Positions 1 to 5,415 of a stretch of DNA of 8,321 nt are shown here, piece by piece. The stretch is from contig JAHFEN010000020.1 of the NCBI GenBank assembly GCA_023248455.1, forward strand, positions 1 to 8,321. Direction: 5' to 3'. The position numbers and the translations under genes are program-made. Numbering within the stretch: position 1 is the first letter of the stretch; every line of letters starts with the position of its first letter. The notes under the pieces were generated by a model. It saw only the letters and a program-made list of their open reading frames with translations. It had not been told where the DNA came from and did no database searches. The stretch comes from Microcaldota archaeon (lineage in GTDB: Archaea; Micrarchaeota; Micrarchaeia; Anstonellales; Anstonellaceae).

Positions 1-842
1 TCATTTCCCAGTTCCTGTACAAGGGCGCGGCCGAGTATGGCGAGCCGGGGCTTTTCATCTCCTTTGACGAGCAGAAGGAATCCATTTACGCCAACCTAGC
101 CTCATTCGGCTGGGACCTGATGGACCTGGAGCGCAAGCAGAAAGTCGTGTTCATCGAATATCCCCACAACGAGCTTGCCTCATTTGCCGAGCAGGAAGGG
201 GCGATGAAGGACCTGATCTCCACCCTGGGCATCAAGCGCGTAGCCATTGACTCCATCACCCCGTTCGGGCTCATGTTCGGCACTCAGGAGGAGCGCAGGC
301 TCAACGTCATGCGCCTGGTTTCCGCAGTGAAAAGCTGGAAAGTCACCGCCTTGATTTCCGCGGAGACAATACATGGCAATGACGACTCATTCCCGCACAC
401 GGTTTCGGGCGTGGAATCCTTTTCAGACGGCTTCATCCACCTATCGTTCCACAAGTCCGAGGGAAAGAGGAGCCGGGCGGTTGAAATAGTGAAGATGCGC
501 GGAAGCCGCCACGAGCACGAAATCCGGCCTGCGCACATAACCGGAGACGGTTTCGTGGTGGGGCCATTGCAGGCAAAGCCCGAGGCGCCCAGGCCAAATA
601 GCAAAGCTGGCCAGCAGAGGCCGGAAGCGCCCAAAACATCCGCGCAGACAAAGTACTTGGAGCCAAGGGCAGCCATGCAGGCAAAGCCAATGCATCACCC
701 CGCGCAAGAACAGGGCGCAATCAGCCAGCAGGCAAGCGCAGAAGCGCCCAGCGCATCCCAGCAGCCCAAGCCGCCAGAGGGCAAAGCCTCTTCCCAGCCA
801 AAGCCCATTGTCAAAAAGAGGGTGTTCCTTGACGAGCAGTAA
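1..842 (+). CDS. KaiC/RadA-like RecA-fold ATPase, 5' truncated by window edge
   Basis: The reading frame is open from base 3 to TAA at 840-842, giving 279 visible residues; the start and the Walker A loop lie outside the window. The first visible residues (ISQFLYKGA, then GLFISFDEQKESI) match the helix and strand that directly follow GxGKT in KaiC-family ATPases. The Walker B strand is RVAIDSITPF, with Asp at visible residue 83, and the KaiC-type stretch VEIVKMRGSRHEHEI follows near residues 160-174. From about residue 190 the protein turns into a roughly 90-residue tail rich in Pro, Ala, Gln and Lys, probably disordered, ending in a basic-hydrophobic KKRVFLDEQ. Archaeal KaiC-like proteins are RecA-superfamily ATPases with mostly unknown partners (signalling, recombination or motility accessory roles). 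Family assignment is firm; the specific role is not. The gene overlaps trpS by 14 bp, so the two are probably co-transcribed. Confidence 0.85.
   Translation, partial: ISQFLYKGAAEYGEPGLFISFDEQKESIYANLASFGWDLMDLERKQKVVFIEYPHNELASFAEQEGAMKDLISTLGIKRVAIDSITPFGLMFGTQEERRLNVMRLVSAVKSWKVTALISAETIHGNDDSFPHTVSGVESFSDGFIHLSFHKSEGKRSRAVEIVKMRGSRHEHEIRPAHITGDGFVVGPLQAKPEAPRPNSKAGQQRPEAPKTSAQTKYLEPRAAMQAKPMHHPAQEQGAISQQASAEAPSASQQPKPPEGKASSQPKPIVKKRVFLDEQ
818..824 (+). promoter_or_regulatory. Ribosome binding site for trpS
   Basis: GAGGGTG lies 4 nt before the TTG at 829 and is close to the archaeal anti-SD complement GGAGGTG. It lies inside the 3' end of the KaiC-like gene and decides the unusual TTG start of trpS. 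Confidence 0.6.
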
Positions 843-1926
843 AATCGATCCCTGGGCTTCGGAGCAGTCATTCGACTATTCCAAGCTTTTCGAAGAATTT
901 GGCATGTCTGCGGTGGATGAGCAGCTTGCAAAAAGGCTCTCCTTCAGGCTCGCAAGGCGGGGCATAATGTTTGCGCACCGCGATTTGGACCTGTGGCTCA
1001 AGGATGCTTCGGCTGGAAAGCCAGTAGCAGTCATGTCTGGCATCAAGCCCTCCTCGGAATTCCATTTGGGCAGCAAGCTGACCGCAGATGAGCTCATTTT
1101 CTTCCAGAAAAAGTTCGGCGCAAAAGTCTTCTATGCAATTGCCGACCTTGAGGCATACGCGGACAACGGGCTGGCACTTGAGCAGACGCACGAAACAGCG
1201 GTTTCGAACCTGGCCGACTTGCTCGCGCTCGGGCTTGACGAAAGGAACGCACACGTTTACAAGCAGTCCGAGGAGAGGCGCGTGATGCAGATGGCATACC
1301 TGTTCTCCAGGCGCGCCACGCCCTCCATGCTGAAGGCAATATACGGGGACCGGAATTACTCCCTCTACTTCGCAGCCCTGACTCAGGTGGGGGACATACT
1401 GCTGCCGCAGCACAAGGATTTTGGGGGCGAAAAGCGTGTGATTGTGCCGGTCGGGGTGGACCAGGATCCGCACATACGCTTTGCGCGGGATATAGCATTC
1501 AAGGAAAAGCTCATTCAGCCAGGCGCCACCTATCACAGGATAATGAAAAGCCTGGATGGCGAGGCAAAAATGAGCAAGCGCGACCCCAATGCCTCTCTTA
1601 GCCTTTCCGATTCGCCTGAAGTTGCAAAAAAGAAGCTGATGAACGCATTTTCAGGCGGCAGGCACACTGCCGAGGAGCAGCGAAGGCTTGGCGGGGATAT
1701 AGAAAAGGACGTTTTATACGAAGTTATGAAATTCCACTTCATTGAGGATGACGCGCTCCTTGAGGAGATGAAGCGCGACATGACGAGCGGCAGAATGCTC
1801 ACAGGCGAATACAAGCAGAAGTGGATTCCCTATGCGCTTGACTGGCTGAAATCCCACCAGACTAAAAAGAAGGAGATGCTGCCAAAAGCTAGAAAGATAC
1901 TTGAGAAAGCGGAGAAAGAGGGCTGA
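829..1926 (+). CDS. trpS: Tryptophanyl-tRNA synthetase (archaeal/eukaryotic type)
   Basis: Charges tRNA-Trp with tryptophan using ATP; cytoplasmic class I synthetase. The 365-residue product has the N-terminal IDPW...FDYSKLFEEFG typical of archaeal/eukaryotic TrpRS, a HIGH-type motif PSSEFHLGS (residues 74-82, with Ser where the last His usually sits), VGVDQDPHIRFARD (208-221), and the signature KMSKRDPNASLSLSDSP (247-263) with AFSGG (273-277) and LGGD (287-290). Length is normal for an archaeal TrpRS. I chose TTG at 829: GAGGGTG at 818-824 sits 4 nt upstream and the product begins just before the conserved IDPW. An in-frame TTG at 808 has no such site; the first ATG (904) would delete the conserved N-terminus. 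KMSKR replaces the KMSAS seen in eukaryotic TrpRS. TyrRS is the nearest alternative, but the DQDPH and KMS-DPN motifs favour TrpRS. Confidence 0.95.
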   Translation: MTSSKIDPWASEQSFDYSKLFEEFGMSAVDEQLAKRLSFRLARRGIMFAHRDLDLWLKDASAGKPVAVMSGIKPSSEFHLGSKLTADELIFFQKKFGAKVFYAIADLEAYADNGLALEQTHETAVSNLADLLALGLDERNAHVYKQSEERRVMQMAYLFSRRATPSMLKAIYGDRNYSLYFAALTQVGDILLPQHKDFGGEKRVIVPVGVDQDPHIRFARDIAFKEKLIQPGATYHRIMKSLDGEAKMSKRDPNASLSLSDSPEVAKKKLMNAFSGGRHTAEEQRRLGGDIEKDVLYEVMKFHFIEDDALLEEMKRDMTSGRMLTGEYKQKWIPYALDWLKSHQTKKKEMLPKARKILEKAEKEG

Positions 1927-1976
1927 TTTTCCTGAGCGCGAGAAGAATCCTTGAGAAAGCTGGAAAAGAAGGTTGA
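1888..1976 (+). repeat. Diverged tandem duplication of the trpS 3' end
   Basis: Copy 1 (1888-1926) is the last 12 codons and stop of trpS, encoding ARKILEKAEKEG-stop. Copy 2 (1938-1976) encodes ARRILEKAGKEG-stop; I count 30 of 39 identical bases. The offset is 50 bp, so copy 2 is in a different frame from trpS and is not translated with it. Of the seven differing codons, five are synonymous. An 11-bp spacer (1927-1937) separates the copies. The second copy looks like an untranslated remnant of the trpS tail. Confidence 0.7.
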
Positions 1977-1982
1977 CATTGC

Positions 1983-1996
1983 ATATATTTATATTC
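1983..1996 (+). promoter_or_regulatory. TATA-box promoter of the orphan gene
   Basis: The AT-only run ATATATTTATATT contains TTTATAT, matching the archaeal TATA element. It lies about 45 bp before the ATG at 2036, predicting transcription start near 2013-2018 and a leader of about 20 nt that carries the ribosome site. Confidence 0.6.
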
Positions 1997-2026
1997 ACTA
2001 TCACACAGATAGCCTCTGATTTCTTG

Positions 2027-2033
2027 GGTGGTG
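2027..2033 (+). promoter_or_regulatory. Ribosome binding site for the orphan gene
   Basis: GGTGGTG precedes the ATG at 2036 by a few bases, an archaeal-type Shine-Dalgarno match. It supports this ATG over the upstream in-frame TTG at 1973, which lies on the far side of the TATA box. Confidence 0.6.
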
Positions 2034-2035
2034 TT

Positions 2036-2296
2036 ATGCGATCAGTAACAAGGAAAAAAGAACATCGAGAACAACATTCTAATCTCCAAAATGAACAATT
2101 GAGAAAAATGACTAGCAAGGCCCTTGCAGGCATGCTGGCGAAAACTGTTTCCAAAAAAACCAATTCAAGAGGTCAAAAAGAAGAAGTGTACCCCATTCTG
2201 AGCGAGCTGGCTAAAAGACTCGGCCTTATGGTTGTGGACCTCGATAAGTCAATGCCCAGTGAGCAAAACCTGGAAATCCTGCCGCCATCACAATAA
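2036..2296 (+). CDS. Small basic orphan protein, 86 residues, function unknown
   Basis: I do not recognise this protein. It starts at ATG 2036 behind a TATA box and a GGTGGTG site and ends at TAA 2294-2296. Residues 1-50 are strongly basic and polar (MRSVTRKKEHREQH..., later SKKTNSRGQKEE), with one possible helix at 22-38. Residues 51-70 (VYPILSELAKRLGLMVVDLD) look like a short helix followed by a hydrophobic strand. No membrane segment and no cysteine. The first half of the gene uses A/T-rich codons (aaa, gaa, caa, cat, aat) unlike the GC-rich neighbours, while the second half is closer to the local style, so the gene may be recently acquired or fast-evolving. The last 9 bp overlap the end of the convergent minus-strand gene. 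Its own promoter and ribosome site argue that it is real. Confidence 0.6.
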   Translation: MRSVTRKKEHREQHSNLQNEQLRKMTSKALAGMLAKTVSKKTNSRGQKEEVYPILSELAKRLGLMVVDLDKSMPSEQNLEILPPSQ

Positions 2297-3322
2297 TGCT
2301 ATTTTTATTGCTTTAGCCCTTGCGATTCTTGGCACGAATGCGCACACGACAGCCTGCTCAATCTGCTCCCTTCTTTTCAAAACACCTGAGGAAAAGTAGC
2401 CTATTGCGCCGTTCTTCCTCCCAATCCCTCCTATGCCAGCAATCTCTTTCAGCACAACCGACAGGTCCGAGTTCTCGCTCCTTATCCTGCGCGCAATTTC
2501 CGCAGGTACGACAAAGCCCATTCCAGTTCCGTATGTCTCTTCCTTGCCGTCATATGCGCAGCATACTGTTATGTCGATGAATACCCCCTTCTTGAGCTCG
2601 AACAGGCCGGATTCCATGCCAATGGAGTAGCCGCATCCATTGCCATTTCCTTTCCTGTTCGCGCCGTTCCTTTCGTTCGCCCGCATCCATGCATGGTGCG
2701 CCCTGTTCTTTGCGCCGAAAAATGTTTCCTGGTTGAAGGGGTGCGCAGGAACTCCGGTGTGTTCGGAGTGCCCCTGCAGCCTGAACTTTAAGCCGAACAC
2801 TTTCCGCAATCCAGCGAAGGCGCCTTTCAGCTTTGCAGGGTTATCCGTTCCCGCTTGTATTGCAACCGGCTTGAGGAGCCGGCCATTCCTGTCAATTTTA
2901 CCCTCATAAATGGACTGGCAGGAAATCTTCTTCAGGTCCTTGCCGTATGCAATCGGGATCGCTATTATCCTGAGAACTGGCAGGCGGCTCTTCCTGCGGA
3001 TGGCGTTGATCCTCTGTGCTGCGGGCAGCGTTTCCCCGCTAACTATTATGGCATCCAAGCCGCGCATTTTCTCCGCCCCTCCGGCTTCGTCTCCTATGCA
3101 ATGTATTCCTGTGCGGGAAAGCAGGCCGTGCCTTTTCAGCGCAGCCTTTAGGCCGGCGAGCCTTCTTGCAAAGGGCAGCGAAGGGTAAATCTTGTGGCGC
3201 TTCACGTATGCGTCGCTTGTCAGGCCTATTGTTATGCTGGCGAATCCGGTGCACATGCGAAGCATCCTCTCGTGCCCGGCATGGACGCAGGTGAAAGTCC
3301 CCCCAAGTACGCAATGAGACAT
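2288..3322 (-). CDS. Fusion: archaeal-type phosphopantetheine adenylyltransferase + DUF84 inosine/xanthosine triphosphatase
   Basis: A 344-residue two-domain protein. Residues 1-150 resemble archaeal CoaD (PPAT), which transfers AMP from ATP to 4'-phosphopantetheine in CoA synthesis: LGGTFTCVHAGH (6-17, nucleotidyltransferase HxGH), IGLTSD (32-37), LPFARRLAGLKAAL, and DAIIVSGETLPAAQRINAIRR (90-110). Residues 153-344 match DUF84, the YjjX-like family that hydrolyses ITP/XTP to monophosphates: VAIQAGTDNPAKLKG (153-167), GVPAHPFNQETFFGAKNRA (190-208), YSIGMESGLF (232-241), GTGMGFVVP (265-273) and a C-terminal SSGVLKRREQIEQAVVCAFVP (311-331). Start ATG 3322 is set by AGGTGA four bases upstream and the PPAT N-terminus; the frame continues upstream without such support. 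Odd points: the PPAT ISSTRIR-like motif reads ISCQSIY (133-139), losing both arginines, and the DUF84 domain carries an Asn/Gly/Arg-rich insert near 214-230. Domain identities are secure; PPAT activity is less certain. Confidence 0.88.
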   Translation of the reverse strand: MSHCVLGGTFTCVHAGHERMLRMCTGFASITIGLTSDAYVKRHKIYPSLPFARRLAGLKAALKRHGLLSRTGIHCIGDEAGGAEKMRGLDAIIVSGETLPAAQRINAIRRKSRLPVLRIIAIPIAYGKDLKKISCQSIYEGKIDRNGRLLKPVAIQAGTDNPAKLKGAFAGLRKVFGLKFRLQGHSEHTGVPAHPFNQETFFGAKNRAHHAWMRANERNGANRKGNGNGCGYSIGMESGLFELKKGVFIDITVCCAYDGKEETYGTGMGFVVPAEIARRIRSENSDLSVVLKEIAGIGGIGRKNGAIGYFSSGVLKRREQIEQAVVCAFVPRIARAKAIKIALL

Positions 3323-3326
3323 CCCA

Positions 3327-3332
3327 TCACCT
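3327..3332 (-). promoter_or_regulatory. Ribosome binding site of the PPAT-DUF84 gene
   Basis: AGGTGA on the minus strand, 4 nt before the ATG at 3322, is a strong archaeal Shine-Dalgarno match and fixes the start. Confidence 0.75.
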
Positions 3333-3358
3333 GCAAATCCGAGGTTTCCCTTATGGAA

Positions 3359-3376
3359 ACTATAGGCATAAAAAGC
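3359..3376. promoter_or_regulatory. Divergent promoter region with a single central A/T box
   Basis: The 76-bp gap between the PPAT-DUF84 gene and the glycosyltransferase has one clear A/T element: CTTTTTATGCC read on the minus strand (3365-3375), or CATAAAAAG on the plus strand. On the minus strand it predicts a start near 3344 and a leader of about 22 nt containing the ribosome site. On the plus strand it lies about 28 bp before the ATG at 3399, which fits a leaderless start. Neither match is perfect. Confidence 0.45.
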
Positions 3377-3398
3377 AGATTCCGCGATATTCAGGAAC

Positions 3399-4583
3399 AT
3401 GGACCCTTTATGGCCGCTTGAATACCTCATGGTCTTCCTGTCCATGTTCGTGACGATTTTCGTGATACTGGTCTATCTCCTGAACGAAGGGAAAATGAAG
3501 GAGGAAAAGCCTGCTTTGCGATTGCCAAAGGTCACAGTGCTTGTCCCTGCCTACAACGAGGAGGAATACATAGGCGGGGCGCTGGACTCCATACTGGCCC
3601 TTGACTATCCCAAGGACAAGCTAGAGGTGATAGTGCTGAACGATGGCTCGACTGACAGGACAGTGCAGGTAGTTAGGAAATCCGCAAGATATGGTGTGAA
3701 GCTTGTGAACAAGAAGAATACTGGGAAGGCCGATTCGCTGAACAGGGGCGTGGCCATGGCAAACGGGGAGCTCATAGCCACCATGGATGCGGATTCGTAT
3801 GTAACCCCCTCCACCATGAAAAAGATGGTAGCCTATTTCGAGGACCCGAAAGTCGCATCAGTGGCGTCTTCCGTGTACGTCCAGGGCGCCAAGGGGCTGC
3901 TTGGTACCATACAGCAAATCGAGTACATGTTTGCAATATTCTCAAGGCGAATAATTGAGTTCGTGGACTGCATCACAGTCACGCCAGGGCCTTTTTCCAT
4001 GTTCAGGCGCTCTTCTGTGCTTGAAGTGGGGGGGTTTGACCCGCAAAGCCTTGTGGAGGACCAGGAGATAGCTCTCAACCTCCAGAAGCATGGCTACCTC
4101 ATCCGCACCGCGCCCGGCGCAAAAGTCTTCTCGGAAATACCAAAAACATTCAGCGAGCTCAAGGTGCAGAGGATTAGGTGGCAGACCGGCGGCTTCTACA
4201 ACGCACTCAAGTACAAGAGCATGATCGGGCTGAAGCACGGCGACCTTGGCCTGATAACCCTGCCGTACCTCATTTTCGGCTATGCGACCGTGGCGCTGAT
4301 ACCGATATTTCTCATCATGGGCGTGCTGACAGGCTCGGTCTACAGCTGGGCAGTGGGCTGGGAGGGCGTCAGGCTAGGCTTCGGGGCAATCCATTTCCTC
4401 TCGCTTTTCATGGGGCTGTTCCTGTTCTGCTGGATTTACTTTGGCATGAAAAGGCATTTCCCTGAGGAGAAATTCGGGGCAGGTTCTGTGCTCATTTTCC
4501 TCTCATTATACCCGCTGCTCACCTTCGCCTTCTGGCTGTTTGTGGCTTACAGGGTGGCGCTGAAACAGAAAAGATCCTGGTGA
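3399..4583 (+). CDS. Membrane family 2 glycosyltransferase (processive, cellulose/hyaluronan synthase-like)
   Basis: A 394-residue inner-membrane glycosyltransferase that transfers sugar from a nucleotide-sugar, probably for a surface polysaccharide or glycolipid. One N-terminal membrane helix (about 9-28) precedes a GT-A domain: VTVLVPAYNEEEYI (45-58), VIVLNDGSTDRT (77-88, Asp82), GKADSLNRG (109-117), MDADS (129-133, metal-binding DxD), VEDQE (219-223, catalytic-base Asp221) and QRIRWQTGG (257-265, the QxxRW motif of processive synthases). About three C-terminal membrane segments follow (286-312, 328-349, 361-387), then a basic tail. All catalytic motifs are intact. Start ATG 3399 has only a weak upstream CAGGA; given the A/T box about 28 bp upstream, translation may be leaderless. 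The acceptor and sugar cannot be read from sequence. No other glycan genes are in the window. Confidence 0.93.
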   Translation: MDPLWPLEYLMVFLSMFVTIFVILVYLLNEGKMKEEKPALRLPKVTVLVPAYNEEEYIGGALDSILALDYPKDKLEVIVLNDGSTDRTVQVVRKSARYGVKLVNKKNTGKADSLNRGVAMANGELIATMDADSYVTPSTMKKMVAYFEDPKVASVASSVYVQGAKGLLGTIQQIEYMFAIFSRRIIEFVDCITVTPGPFSMFRRSSVLEVGGFDPQSLVEDQEIALNLQKHGYLIRTAPGAKVFSEIPKTFSELKVQRIRWQTGGFYNALKYKSMIGLKHGDLGLITLPYLIFGYATVALIPIFLIMGVLTGSVYSWAVGWEGVRLGFGAIHFLSLFMGLFLFCWIYFGMKRHFPEEKFGAGSVLIFLSLYPLLTFAFWLFVAYRVALKQKRSW

Positions 4584-4585
4584 GG

Positions 4586-4670
4586 GCATGGAAAAACTGC
4601 TGTGGTGAATATACGTCGAAGCCGTTTTTCGACTCTCCGACGTGCACTGTTCACCACAGCATGGAAAAAC
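4586..4670. repeat. 12-bp perfect inverted repeat framed by a 12-bp direct repeat (MITE-like hairpin)
   Basis: GCATGGAAAAAC occurs at 4586-4597 and again at 4659-4670. Between them TGCTGTGGTGAA (4598-4609) pairs perfectly with TTCACCACAGCA (4650-4661); a T-G and an A-T pair extend the stem inward. A second stem ACGTCG/CGACGT (4613-4618 with 4638-4643) nests inside, competing with GTCGAA/TTCGAC (4615-4620 with 4628-4633). The left direct repeat abuts the left arm; the right one overlaps the right arm by three bases. The layout resembles a roughly 60-bp non-autonomous insertion with its target duplication, placed just after the glycosyltransferase stop. A structured 3' UTR or transcription-end hairpin is the alternative. 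Confidence 0.7.
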
Positions 4671-4685
4671 CAGATGACCGCATTA

Positions 4686-4694
4686 TTTATATAA
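4686..4694 (+). promoter_or_regulatory. TATA-box promoter, leaderless transcript
   Basis: TTTATATAA matches the archaeal TATA consensus and is centred about 26 bp before the ATG at 4716. Transcription should therefore begin at or next to the start codon. No Shine-Dalgarno sequence precedes that ATG, as expected for leaderless translation. Confidence 0.75.
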
Positions 4695-4715
4695 GATCCG
4701 AAATAAGATTGGCTC

Positions 4716-5363
4716 ATGAGGCAGGTAAGTAGCTCGCTGATCCTGTCAGCTCTGTTTCTGACCCTCATCATATTCGTTTCCGGGGTCATAGTGGGCAGCA
4801 TGATCGACAAGGAAAACCTGATGCAGCTTGAGCAGAGAATCATCTCAATTTCCGACAGGACAAATTCCAACACCGCCATATTTCTGCTGGAAAATTCCTC
4901 GGCTTATTGCCCTTACCTGGAAAACGAGGCAGAGCAGATGGAAAAGGACGTTGAGCAGCTCGGGTACCAGCTTTCCTACCTTGAGGACACGAAAAACTCG
5001 GTTGACAATGCGATGAAAAACAGGTACTTCAACCTGCAGCTGAATTCCTATCTGTTATCGAACAGGGTGCGCAAGGCCTGCGGGCAGAACTTCACCACCA
5101 TACTTTACTTCTACTCCAACAAGAACTGCTTCCTGGAATGCAGGGAGCAGGGCCAGAACCTGCTCTCCCTCAAGGGCGAGGCCGGGGTCTGGGTGAAAAT
5201 TTACTCGTTCGACAATGAAATCGGCAGCGCAAGCGCAAAGGTCCTGGCAGATGCCTACAACGTTTCGAAATACCCCTCCGTAGTGGTGGGCAACAAGAAG
5301 TACGTCGGGGTGCAGACCAAGGAGAGGCTTCTCGAGGCAGTTGCTAGTGCGCAAAAAGAATGA
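4716..5363 (+). CDS. Membrane-anchored thioredoxin-fold protein with a CX3C site
   Basis: A 215-residue protein with one N-terminal membrane anchor (about 7-29, uncleaved in appearance), a helical region (about 33-120, probably coiled) and a C-terminal thioredoxin-like domain (about 127-210). That domain shows TILYFYSNKNCFLEC (128-142), VWVKIYSFDNE (158-168), NVSKYPSVVVGNKKYVG (182-198, with Pro187 in the cis-Pro position) and a final helix TKERLLEAV. The redox site is CFLEC, Cys138 and Cys142, spaced CX3C rather than the usual CXXC; further cysteines are Cys65 and Cys122. With only one anchor, the domain most likely faces outside and could act in disulfide handling, but the altered spacing may mean a non-catalytic or different redox role. 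The promoter predicts a leaderless mRNA. It ends 52 bp from the convergent coiled-coil gene. Confidence 0.75.
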   Translation: MRQVSSSLILSALFLTLIIFVSGVIVGSMIDKENLMQLEQRIISISDRTNSNTAIFLLENSSAYCPYLENEAEQMEKDVEQLGYQLSYLEDTKNSVDNAMKNRYFNLQLNSYLLSNRVRKACGQNFTTILYFYSNKNCFLECREQGQNLLSLKGEAGVWVKIYSFDNEIGSASAKVLADAYNVSKYPSVVVGNKKYVGVQTKERLLEAVASAQKE

Positions 5364-5415
5364 TTATTGGATTGCGGGCATGCGCCTTCGAAAAAGGTAA
5401 GCGGTTTTGAGCCAG

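Noticed and set aside
808..828. Upstream in-frame TTG start for trpS at 808
   Set aside because: No ribosome site precedes it, whereas GAGGGTG lies 4 nt before the TTG at 829.
868..1536. 222-codon minus-strand frame opposite trpS
   Set aside because: The plus strand encodes a clear TrpRS; the opposite frame has no family features.
1973..2035. TTG 1973 as start of the orphan gene
   Set aside because: It lies upstream of the TATA box and overlaps the duplicated trpS tail; ATG 2036 has both a promoter and a GGTGGTG site at the right distance.
3323..3445. N-terminal extension of the PPAT-DUF84 protein by 41 residues
   Set aside because: It would cross the divergent promoter and run into the glycosyltransferase gene; AGGTGA and the conserved PPAT N-terminus fix the start at 3322.
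5364..5415. Possible terminator between the convergent thioredoxin-like and coiled-coil genes
   Set aside because: Only a short GCATGC palindrome and scattered T runs are seen; no T-rich archaeal terminator or strong hairpin stands out.
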